A stretch of 64,000 nt of DNA. Source: Narthecium ossifragum. Its lineage: Eukaryota > Streptophyta > Magnoliopsida > Dioscoreales > Nartheciaceae. Positions 1 through 9,344 of this stretch are shown piece after piece. The notes beneath the pieces are model-generated. The model was not told the origin of the DNA, did no database searches, and was given only the letters and a program-made list of their open reading frames with translations. Location: positions 4,705,485-4,769,484 of the forward strand of contig OY986968.1 in the NCBI GenBank assembly GCA_963920575.1. Reading direction: 5' to 3'. Each line of letters starts with the position of its first letter. The first letter of the stretch is position 1. The position numbers and the translations under genes are program-made.

Positions 1-83
1 TATTCTAAAATCCGAAAATCAACCATAATTGAACTTTTAATTCTACATGCACATAGAGCAAAACCTAGTTCTTGATACCAATT

Positions 84-435
84 GTTAATATAATATTACT
101 TTATAGGCTTGGATCGATGCCCTATACCCACGTAAAATAATTGTAATGTGAAAATATAAAATATACATGTAAGTCATCGTGTATAATACGATGATATCTT
201 CAAGTCTTCTTCCTCACCGTCGTGGTAGTCCAGCGTTCTCGAATGATGTGTGTGATGCCATAGTCTCATGAGGATTGTCTAACTTTTCATGTGCAGTGTC
301 TCTTATTTATAACTACATGTCTGACCCATTACAAACTGACACTAAAATCCTTAATTAATTAGGCTCTTTTAACTTATTCAGGACTTAGCCTGAGAGTTAA
401 TTCTAATTAAATTACATTAGGAGTTAAATCCAACA
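84..435 (-). mobile_element. Copia-type 5' LTR (internal region off the left edge)
   Basis: Read on the minus strand, the segment starts TGTTGGATTTAACTCC and ends TTAACA, the TG..CA form usual for copia LTRs. Directly after it (plus positions 82 down to about 60) comes TGGTATCAAGAACTAGG, which resembles the initiator-methionine tRNA primer-binding site of plant Ty1/copia elements. The coding part would lie to the left of the window, so no target duplication can be checked. No gag-pol sequence is visible. Confidence 0.6.
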
Positions 436-611
436 CCGTAAACAATAAGTAACATAGATTAATCTTTGTTAGTGAAAGAAATTAAGATGGTTGTGTACAT
501 CTCTGAGGACAGTAGGCTCTACGATCGCATAAGCTTTATTTGATGTAAGCACAATGATAGCATTGCCATTGCTTATTGGAGAACACACACTAATGGGAAT
601 CCAACCAACAT

Positions 612-1057
612 GTCTTTTGTGACACATGACAAGGGGTGGTTGGGTGGCCGGCCACGCCGCTGGGGAGTTCTTTGCCACCTTGACTATGGAGTTGGAGTGC
701 GGTGAGTAGAGTGCCTGGTTGCCGGATTGGGATGACGACGTGTGTGTGCCACTACGGTTGGGTGGCCGGCCACGCCGGTGGGGAGTTCTTTGCCACCTTG
801 ACTACGGTGAGTAGAGTGCCTGGTTGCCGGATTGGGATGACGACGTGTGTGTGCCACTACGTTTGATATATGGATGCCCGTAATGCTTTTGTGACACGTG
901 ACAAGGGGTGGTTGGGTGGCCGGCGGCGGCCACGCCGCTGGGGAGTTCTTTGCCACCCTTGACTACGGAGTTCGAGTGCGGTGAGTAGAGTGCCTGGTTG
1001 TCGGATTGGGATGACGACGTGTATGTGCCACTACGTTTGATATATGGATGCCCGTAA
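612..1057. repeat. Three-copy GC-rich tandem repeat
   Basis: A block starting GGGTGGCCGGCCACGCCG and running through a GGGGAGTTCTTTGCCACC core and a GTGAGTAGAGTGCCTGG core occurs near 640-755, 760-862 and 914-1036. Copies differ by small indels (for example an extra GGC triplet in the third). The tail GATATATGGATGCCCGTAA follows the second and third copies. Minus-strand ORFs across it simply follow the repeat and share no recognisable domain. The stretch 436-611 before it shows nothing recognisable. Confidence 0.8.
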
Positions 1058-1547
1058 GAGCATCTCCAACCGGTAAAAAATAGAGACCCGGTGATACCCC
1101 AATCATACTCTATCTCTAGAATAGAGATAGAGATAGAGATGTTGAGATAAGAATAGAGATAGAGATAGAGATGTTGAGATAGAGATGTTACAGTGAATCT
1201 CTAAATTTGGGGAGACACCATAGATTCTCCAAATGGGTTGAATGACGGTTTTAAATTTGATATCATTCTATATTAAAATGGTTATATTTATCATAACATT
1301 AAATATACATGTTAAAATTTTATGAAATTAGTCTCATCGATATCTTCGTTATGAGACCAATATTGAGTATTTTTTAAAGCAAATATTTGATGTAATTTAA
1401 TTTATAAAATCAGTTAATATATTTATAACTTAAATTATACCTAAATTTTCAATAATTTTGATCGATCATTTTACATGATTAGATGCATTCTAAGAATTAA
1501 TTTGACACTAAATTTGTATTATTTGAATAAAAATAAAAAACATGATG

Positions 1548-1640
1548 AATTCCCGCCAAAATGCATTACCGTCTTAAATTCCCGCCAAAATGCATTCCCG
1601 CCAACATGTATTCCCGTCAAAATGCATGTTTGCGGGAATA
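1548..1640. repeat. Short tandem repeat ATTCCCGCCAAAATGC
   Basis: Four to five degenerate units of 15-16 bp (ATTCCCGCCAAAATGC, ATTCCCGCCAACATGT, ATTCCCGTCAAAATGC and variants, one with a spacer) lie inside the Harbinger-type element. Overlapping ORFs on both strands only translate the repeat. Confidence 0.75.
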
Positions 1641-2012
1641 TGATAAATATGGACTTGTCAGACTTTATCAAGATTTTGGTAGACAACATCCAAAACATAG
1701 TCGAGTCAGTGATAGAATTCAAAACATCCAATACACAACAACAATATTAGTCTCGTTTCAAAGATATTGACGATATCTTTGTCATGATATTAATCTTATA
1801 AATATCATATATTAAAATTAAAAGTTATTTGTATTATATATATTAGTTATGTTTTAATAAGAGGGGTATAGAAGGCATTTAGGAGAAATATTGAAATGAA
1901 GAAACAATATAGAGAATGATGATCGGAGTATTCATCCTCCAAAATATTTTATATATTTTTTATGATGGTTACATTCTCCATTTTGGATCTTCATTTTGAA
2001 GAATGTGGTTGG

Positions 2013-5000
2013 TAGGGGTGGACAAAAGGCCCATTAACCCGGGCCCGGACCGGCCCGGACCCGGGTTAGGCCCGGAAATCCGGGTCCAAGAGGGCCTAGG
2101 GCCGGGTCCGGGTACCCAAGCCCAAAACCCGGTTGGGCCCGGCCCGGCCCGGGTTTTTTGAGTTTTTTTAAATTTTTTTATTATATAAGATTATAATATA
2201 TAAGATTACCATTTTGCCCTACATAAACGGTCAACAACGGTTATAATTCGAGGGCAATTTTGACATCCGGTTTTTGAATTTGAATTTTGAATTTAAATCT
2301 TTTTCTTTTTTTTTTCTTGAATGACATTTAGAATGACCTCTTTGCCCTCAAATAGAGTTAAAAAACGGTCATTTTTAGGAATAATTTTGTCAAATATTTC
2401 CTGACATGTTTTCTGTTGTTTAAAGTGTCATATATAATAACCATTTTGCCCTTAATAAATGGTCAAAAACGGTCAAATTATTAGGGCACTTTTGTCATTT
2501 TTTACTTATATCTAATTTGCCCCCGAAAAGTGGCCATAAACAGCCATATTTCAGGGATAATTGGGGAATTGCTCTTCAATGAAGACACTTTATAAAATGA
2601 GCTCACTTCCTTTCATTTCAACCCACCAGATCTCAAAATTTGAAAATCTAAGAGCTCTCTCTCTCTCTCCCTCATTCAAGCTCCTAACTTCAAGTCTCTC
2701 TCTCCCTCCCTCATTCAAACTCCTAGCTTCAACTCTCCAGCTACTCACTAGATGGATTCCTCCCCATCGAGTTTTTAGCATGGGATCAACCCATCAACCT
2801 TGATGAGGAGTCCACGCAAGGAGGAGGGCAATGGGAAGCCGCCTACGCCGCCGCCGCCGCCACCACCGCCACCACTCCTTTGACGAAACGGGCGCGAAAA
2901 TCACCTGTATGGGACATTTTCGAAAGAATAGAGAAGAAAGAAGACCCAAATGATCCAAACAAGGTCACCAGCGTCAAAGCTAGATGCTCGATCTGCAAGG
3001 CTGAGCTCACTGCTCACCATAAAGCAGGTACGAAACATTTAATTCGGCACATTGAAGGCCATCAAAAGGCCCAAGGCGGTGGACAACAACAAGACATCCG
3101 ACAAAGCTTACTATCACAGTCTTCTTCTTCAGGTTCTCTCTCTGCTTTCTCATATGATCCAAACAATGCAAGAATGCAGGTAGTTAGATATATTATCATG
3201 AACAATGAGTATTTTAGCACCGCCGAGAATATTTTTTTGGAGAATATGATTAGATCTGGATTTCAGCCGGCATATAAGAAGTTTTCACGGCGTACTGCAC
3301 ACCGAGATGTGATGAAATGTTTTAAAATCGAAATAAAAAACCTGATTTCTTACTTATCTTCTATCCCGAGCCGGTTTTCTCTTACTTCCGATATTTGGAC
3401 ATCTAATCAAACAATCTCTTATCTATGCATTACTATCCATTTTATAGATCAAAACTGGGTTTTACAAAAAAGAATTTTGTCTTTCGTCCCTCTTGAAGAT
3501 TGTCATACAGGCGAGTTAATTGCAGATACGATTTTGGCCGAACTTACTACTGCTGGGATTAATGAAATTTTTTTTTGCCTAACTTTGGACAATGCTAGTT
3601 CTAATAATGTTGCTGCAGCTCGACTCAAAGACGATCTACCTCTTCCCGGTAATGGGGACTATTTACATTGCAGATGTATGTGCCATATATTTAATCTTAT
3701 TGTCCAAACTGCATATGAGCATATCAAAGACAGTATCCAAAAGGTAAGGGATATTGCCTACAGCATTAGAACTTCTGATACAAGATTTAGAAAATTTTGT
3801 TCTATATGCAAGAGGCATGGACTGAAACCTAAAAAGATTCAAATTGATGTAAAAACCAGGTGGAACTCTACCTATTTCATGCTAAATGATGCTATAGAGT
3901 ATAGAATTGCCATGAATGAATATGTTGACTATGCTCTTAGTAGATCATCATCATCTTCTGTTACTTTAGGATTGATTACCGATGATGAATGGACTGTAAT
4001 AGATAATTTACGTGACATGTTCAAAATCTTCTATAATGCAACTATCGGCCTTTCTCCTTCATATACTCCTACTGTAACACTTGGTTGTCTGCACCTTCAC
4101 TATATTTTTAAATTTTTTACTAATAATGCCAGTAACTTCTATCTTAGTACCATGATCCAAAGCATGTTTATGAAATTTAATAAGTACTTTAGACCAATTC
4201 CCATGGTTCTTGGTTTCGACATGCTGATAAGTCCTAACATGAAGGATACAGGTTTGCTAAATTTTTTTGAAGTGATGTACTCTCCAGATGATCATGAAAT
4301 GATGAGCCATCATTCAAGAATTCAGCGAGCTTTTGAAACATTATTTAATGAGTACAATGCTAAGTATGGAACGAGGCCCAATCAACCAACATCTTCATCT
4401 CGCTCGAGTCCAAGAAAAGGAAAGGATCCAGTAGGGATGACGGTCGTGGTTAATGACTTATTCTACTCCAGAGCTCCATTAAGATCTGTGACATCCAAGC
4501 TTCAACAATACTACAATGCTCCCGTAGTTGTTGTTGAGCCCGGCAGTGAATTAGATATTGTGGGATGGTGGAAAATACAAGGATCAGTAGCATTTTCTGT
4601 TCTATCCATTCTAGCACGAGATATATTAGCCGCTCAGATGTCTACCGTAGCTTCTGAGAGCGCGTTCAGTTTAAGTGGACGTGTGCTTGATGATTACAGA
4701 AGTAGCTTAGACCCAATGACAGTCAAAGCTTTGATATGCCTCAAGGATTGGTGGGGTGCAGAAATGAGGCTTCAAGATATGCAAGCTGAAGAAGGGATGA
4801 TGGAAGAATTTGAAGATTTAGATGTAGAAGCATGACTGTATAAATGCAATTTTTCTTCTATATTTCTAAGTTTGTAATTTATGTTTTCAGAACTTAGAGT
4901 AGAGGTGCAAATGATTTTATAGGTGGGTAGGTGCCAACCTAGTTGGGATGTGCCCATCCTATTGTGATGCAATACCTACTCTAAATATGCAATGTATTTG

Positions 5001-5319
5001 AAAAGCAATGTTGGGAATAAAGAAAGTTTTCTACAAATTTTCTGTATTTTTTTCTGATTTTTTCTGATTTTTTATGAATTTTTTTAAGTATTTAAAAATA
5101 TAACATAAATAATTTAAGAAATATAAAAAAAAACCAGGCCGGGTGCTTAGGCCCGGCCCTAAACCCGGGCAGGGCTTAAAGAGGGCCCGGGCCGGGTGGT
5201 GGTGCTACCAACCCGGACCCGGCCCGGCCCGGGCCCGTTAGGCTAAAGGGCAGGGCCGGGCATGTGGTAAAGCCCGGGCCGAGCCCGGAAACCCGGGGCG
5301 GGCTTTTTGTCCACCCTTA
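2013..5319 (+). mobile_element. hAT DNA transposon, near-complete, 3.3 kb
   Basis: The ends are TAGGGGTGGACAAAA (2013-2027) and TTTTGTCCACCCTTA (5305-5319), inverted repeats with one mismatch. The exact 8-bp target duplication GTGGTTGG sits at 2005-2012 and 5320-5327, diagnostic for hAT. Subterminal zones of about 130-180 bp at each end are packed with GGCCCGG/CCCGGGCC motifs, likely transposase binding sites by analogy with Ac. A single long transposase reading frame occupies the middle. The perfect duplication argues for a fairly recent insertion. Confidence 0.95.
2880..4835 (+). CDS. hAT transposase (BED zinc finger, DDE core, dimerisation domain)
   Basis: Cut-and-paste transposase of the Ac/Tam3-like hAT superfamily, expected to act in the nucleus on the ends of the surrounding element. 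An N-terminal BED finger is visible (VWDIFER near residue 10, the CSIC pair near 37-40, then a histidine pair HLIRHIEGH near 53-61). RNase H-like core landmarks follow: SDIWTS, TLDNASSNN, CRCHxxNL-like CMCHIFNLI and RWNSTY. The C-terminal dimerisation block has WW, STVASESAFS and GRVLDDYRSSL. The usual DPRxK block has drifted to SPNMK. The open frame starts at TTG, not ATG: the frame is open from 2727 but has no in-frame ATG before residue ~98, which lies after the BED finger. An ATG at 2752 is in another frame and stops after eight codons. The start is therefore probably frameshifted, and this copy may be inactive although its body is intact. Confidence 0.9.
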   Translation: MTKRARKSPVWDIFERIEKKEDPNDPNKVTSVKARCSICKAELTAHHKAGTKHLIRHIEGHQKAQGGGQQQDIRQSLLSQSSSSGSLSAFSYDPNNARMQVVRYIIMNNEYFSTAENIFLENMIRSGFQPAYKKFSRRTAHRDVMKCFKIEIKNLISYLSSIPSRFSLTSDIWTSNQTISYLCITIHFIDQNWVLQKRILSFVPLEDCHTGELIADTILAELTTAGINEIFFCLTLDNASSNNVAAARLKDDLPLPGNGDYLHCRCMCHIFNLIVQTAYEHIKDSIQKVRDIAYSIRTSDTRFRKFCSICKRHGLKPKKIQIDVKTRWNSTYFMLNDAIEYRIAMNEYVDYALSRSSSSSVTLGLITDDEWTVIDNLRDMFKIFYNATIGLSPSYTPTVTLGCLHLHYIFKFFTNNASNFYLSTMIQSMFMKFNKYFRPIPMVLGFDMLISPNMKDTGLLNFFEVMYSPDDHEMMSHHSRIQRAFETLFNEYNAKYGTRPNQPTSSSRSSPRKGKDPVGMTVVVNDLFYSRAPLRSVTSKLQQYYNAPVVVVEPGSELDIVGWWKIQGSVAFSVLSILARDILAAQMSTVASESAFSLSGRVLDDYRSSLDPMTVKALICLKDWWGAEMRLQDMQAEEGMMEEFEDLDVEA

Positions 5320-5383
5320 GTGGTTGGAGATGCTCTAATGGGCTTTAATTAATGTATGTGGGTCCAGTTGCCGACTGCAGTTA

Positions 5384-5519
5384 TGGGTCTGTTTGGCGTC
5401 GCCTCATCCCATCCCGGCGGATGGGGGATGGATACCGCCCCGCGGGACCACGCGTTCCGGAAAATGGGATCGGCCGCGAGCGGGATCCGGCCCCCCCGGA
5501 TCCCGCGCCAAACGCCCCG
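5384..5519. mobile_element. Short GC-rich Tourist-like MITE
   Basis: The 136-bp unit starts TGGGTCTGTTTGGCGTCGC and ends GCGCCAAACGCCCCG, imperfect inverted repeats sharing GTTTGGCG. It is flanked by TTA on both sides (5381-5383 and 5520-5522). Several ORFs cross it in all frames because it is GC-rich; none looks real. The following 5523-5781 is featureless. Confidence 0.6.
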
Positions 5520-5790
5520 TTACAGTACCGGAGTGGCGAGTGAAAGGACAACTGGACAAGGTCCACACACCATATGATTCTTCATTTCGTCTCGTAAAAC
5601 TTGTACGTGGGCATTGCACCTGGCTCTGGCTGACTGTCAGGCTGCATCGGCAGCGTTGCCTGACGCAACACTTGTTTATGGGGCGAGCGAACTTATTAAT
5701 GCAGCACGTTGAAAAACAAACACATGCATCATATCATGCAATCTAAAATTGTAGTGCGAGATGATACGGTCAGTTTTGTCTTTTTACATA

Positions 5791-6396
5791 GGGTGGCTCA
5801 ATCTACACCGTGAAAATGTTTGAGGACACCGCGATTTTTTTGTTTTCCCTAAACTACCCTCGTCTCCTACCTCCCTCTCTCAAGATCTCCCTCTCTCACG
5901 CTCTCAACCCCACCGTCGACCTCCTCGGCGTCGGACATCTTCAATCTTCTCTCTTCCCGATCTCCCCCCCACACCGACCTTGCCCGTCGCCAACCTGCAA
6001 CCCTGAGGGCGTCTCTCTCTCTCTCTCCCCCCACTCTCTCTGTCGTCGCCCCTTCAAAAATCAAGCCGCCGTATTCGACTCCTCATTGTTTGACTTTTAA
6101 AAACCGAACATTAAGCAAACGCTCGGTTTTTAAAAACCGAACATTAAGTACAAGTTCGATTTTTAAAAACCAAACATTAAGCACACTTTCGATTTTTAAA
6201 ACCCGAACACTAAGTCGACTTTTAAAAACCGAACATTAACTATATGTTCGACTTTTTATATTCTAACAGAAACCAAAAGTTTGATTTTTTAAAGCCGAAC
6301 ACTGTCTTCGTTATTAAAAACTAAAAGATTCGGTTTTTAAAAACTGAAAAAAAAAACACAGTAGTTCGGTTTTTAAAAACCGAACTGCTCCGACGG

Positions 6397-6428
<32 letters not shown>

Positions 6429-6776
6429 GGGCGAGATCGAGGGAGAAAGAGAGGGGGAAAGAGGTGAGGCTTCGGGAGGTTACAGGTAGGCTAAATTTGG
6501 CCGCCCGGAGAGATCCACGAGGGAAATCGGCGAGAGAGAGATCCAAGAGAGAGAGAGAGAGAGAGAGAGGCCGGTGGCTTCGGGCATGGTGTTCGGCGAC
6601 AGAGAGCATGCCGGTGGGGGCGGCGACAGGCAAGGCCAGTGGGAGAGAGAGAGAGAGAGGGTGATCGGGGAGAGAGAGAGAGGGGGAGGGAGGGAGGTTG
6701 AAGACAATGGTAGTTTAGGAAATAAAAAAAATGAGCGATGTCTTTACTAATTAGGACTGTGTAGATAGAACGACCC
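5791..6776. mobile_element. Non-autonomous Mutator-like element (MULE), ~1 kb
   Basis: The perfect 9-bp duplication TTTTACATA (5782-5790, 6777-6785) flanks imperfect long terminal inverted repeats of about 80 bp. The left end begins GGGTGGCTCAATCTACAC and the right end reads GGGTCGTTCTATCTACAC on the opposite strand; both arms run to a shared CCTAAACTACC. Long inverted repeats with a 9-bp duplication are the Mutator signature. No transposase is present. The interior holds pyrimidine-rich sequence, a palindromic repeat array (6088-6390) and GA microsatellites (6399-6424, 6535-6570, 6645-6690). Confidence 0.9.
6088..6390. repeat. Tandem array of self-complementary TTCGGTTTTTAAAAACCGAA units
   Basis: Roughly nine degenerate ~30-bp units, each built round a TTTTTAAAAACCGAACATTAAG core. 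Several are nearly perfect palindromes (TTCGGTTTTTAAAAACCGAAC, twice). It is confined to the interior of the Mutator-like element. The array is non-coding. Confidence 0.85.
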
Positions 6777-6809
6777 TTTTACATATAATGTAACGTAGAA
6801 TAGTCTAAG

Positions 6810-7777
6810 TAGGATGGCAATGGCTAAACGGCACAACCCATTCGACCCGACCCATCCGAGGTGCCCAATTGGGTGATTAATGAGGCGGGTCAAAATAAAT
6901 GGGGTAAACCCATTATACATATTATGTGGGGACGGATATATATAAACCCGACCCGTTTATTTTTTATATAATATATTATAAGATAATTATTTCAATTGTT
7001 CTCATATTTCTAGATATCAAAATTATATAACACATAGGATAGCGCGGTGGTGTCATCGAGCACAAGTGTCTCTTTATTGGGCCTTGGCGAATGGCATTAT
7101 GCCGATAGATAGGTTCTTGTAGCTCATGTTAGCCAGTAGGCTCGTCTAATCAAGCAAATAATAATAATAATAATTCTCATATACATAATGGTATATATGA
7201 TCTTTATACATATGTGATTTATGAGTCACTTAAGTAGGAAGTAATATGTTGATTATTAATATTTATTGTAAATGGATTAAAGAGATGCTGGTGGAGGTCT
7301 CGAGAAGTTAATATGTAGCGGGATAACTTATATGACGCGTTATATTATTAGAAGACGTCTACTAGACATGATATAACTATTTAACTTTTTTTAATATATT
7401 TTATTGTCAAAATTTAAATTTATGTTAAATTTAGTTCATATATTTATTTCATATTGCAGTGATTTACATGAACAAAATATAAGAAATTCGTTGTTTTTTC
7501 TATGTGATCACAGTTGAAAATAAAATGGATTATGTTTTGTGTTTCAAGTCCAATATTTTACTATTAATCTCTATTTATTGATTTTTTTAAAAAGTCTTGT
7601 AATGAGACAAGATAAGACGGGGTGAGTAAGGGTTGTAATAATTTTGAATGAGATGGGAATGGGGCAAGAAAACTACCCGATGACGAGTCATGCGACGAAT
7701 TTGAATCATGTTTTCTCCTAACGGGACAAGGTTGGAATGAGAAAAACCCACCCCAACCCGCACCATTGCCATCTCTA
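6810..7777. mobile_element. Non-autonomous hAT element, 968 bp
   Basis: Ends are TAGGATGGCAATGG and CCATTGCCATCTCTA, inverted repeats with a few mismatches. Flanking 8-mers AGTCTAAG (6802-6809) and AGTCAGAG (7778-7785) agree at six of eight positions. The left subterminal part is rich in GACCCGACCC/GGGTCAA motifs, and the right in ACCCACCCC. The ends belong to the same type as the larger element at 46992. There is no transposase. Confidence 0.75.
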
Positions 7778-8081
7778 AGTCAGAGTAACTCTATATACAA
7801 TACATTTATTGCTCCTTACACCACCACAGTCCTATATGTTCGAAAAACTACCAAACATACGTTAAATTGATGGGTATCAATATATTAACATATTCAGTAG
7901 CGGAAGAAAATAGACAACAAAACAAAACATTTCCGGGTTGATACTTATTTTGACAAACAGTAGAAAATCAATCCGAATAATAGTTATTTTGGCTGTGATA
8001 AGCGAACCTTGTGAATCTACAAATCGAGGCATAAATTATCAGATCGCCAACAAGAAAATGATGAACAGTCATGGCCATGCA

Positions 8082-8268
8082 CAGGGGCAGACCCAGCCTC
8101 TCGAGTAAGGGGAGGCCGAGAGAGGAAGGGTAAGGGCGGCAGGGCCTCAGGGGGGCCAGCGGCATTGGGGTGAGGGGTGAGGGGGCGCGGGGCCCACGGG
8201 AGGTTAAGCTAATAAAAAAAATTTAGGAGTGGTCTGAGCCCCCTGGTTTGTGAATAGGTCCGCCCTTG
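8082..8268. mobile_element. hAT MITE, 187 bp
   Basis: Terminal repeats CAGGGGCAGACCCA and TAGGTCCGCCCTTG (imperfect inverted repeats) lie inside the exact 8-bp duplication GCCATGCA (8074-8081, 8269-8276). It is GC-rich and non-coding. Confidence 0.88.
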
Positions 8269-8276
8269 GCCATGCA

Positions 8277-9344
8277 GTCCTATGAACAATAGCTCTTGGC
8301 ACAAACATGCAGATCAAGAGCACCCCAATCCATCCTTGTGAACTGCTTTTCCAGGCCAACTAAAGTCTAAAGTTCACAAATCCCTTCAGACATGAAGGAT
8401 AGGAATGAGAATATACAATTTGGAGCTAACATACAACAGTAAACATTTGCCATGTGGGGGGATCATCTCCTCTGCCATTATTTACAGGACAGGAGGAATA
8501 CTTGCAAGAAGGCCAACAGGAAGCAGACCAAAAGATAAGTAGGTACAAATCACAAAATATCCAAGTCTCGTGGATGACAGCAACGTAAAACTCTGTGGAA
8601 ATCCAGCTAATTGTTAATAATAATGAGAAGATAAACATGATGAGAAGCAGAATAAACTATCCCAGATCATGTTAAATTTATACAAAGCAGAAAAAAATCG
8701 AGTCTGTCAACACAAGTTAGCAGTGAAGTCACTCAGATATGAGACAAAGTTAAATGACTATAATGTACCTTGTATTGTCTAAGTTCATATATACACAACA
8801 AAAAATGATTGACTAATATAAGATGGAAACACCTTGATAAATTCTTCACAGGAATTCCAAGGGAAGATATCTGCAGTTGTCAAGCCTTATCATAATGTTG
8901 CACGTGAATATTTCTATCGATTGGACCTACTTTCAATAAATAAAAATAACATCTACTACAGAGTGCCATATTGCCTAAATAAGAGATTATAGATTACGGT
9001 ACAATATGTGCTTACTACTCATGTGCAAGTGTACATGCCAAGTACAGTAAACCTTAAGCAACAAGTGGTAGTTTAGAGCAGAAAACTTGTTCCCACACAA
9101 TTTTTGTCATTCGTATCTAAAGGAAGTGTTCGGGCTGAAGCACTTGGGTAGCTCAGTCTCACTACTCTTTCATACGCAAAGAAAGTGGTCCTCTCTTCTA
9201 GGATATGGGAAGGAAATAAACCGTAAATGATTTCATTCCAAGTATGCATTTCTGTACGTCACAAAGATTGAGGGAGAAATAGAAGATACATCTGTCTTTT
9301 GTAGAACATTATAGCTGGCAATCTCATCGAGAAGAATATTTGAC
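8277..9344. other. 3' flank of the epimerase gene
   Basis: AT-rich sequence downstream of the epimerase stop codon on the minus strand. It should include that gene's 3' UTR, but I could not place a poly(A) site with confidence. No other coding pattern or transposon end was recognised. Confidence 0.5.

Larger units (their letters stand above)
1058..5335. mobile_element. PIF/Harbinger (Tourist-like) element, split by a hAT insertion
   Basis: Terminal inverted repeats are GAGCATCTCCAACC at 1058-1071 and GGTTGGAGATGCTC at 5322-5335. The 3-bp duplication TAA flanks both ends (1055-1057, 5336-5338), the hallmark of PIF/Harbinger and Tourist elements. Without the inner hAT (2013-5319 plus one target copy) the element is about 0.96 kb and non-coding. 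It contains a GAGATA-type microsatellite near 1120-1190. The hAT landed 8 bp inside the right end, so it used part of this inverted repeat as its target. Confidence 0.88.

Noticed and set aside
2190..2560. Possible second gene in the AT-rich left part of the hAT
   Set aside because: Only short frames with many stops; repeated TTTGCCC and CGGTCAAAAACGG phrases look like transposon leader sequence.
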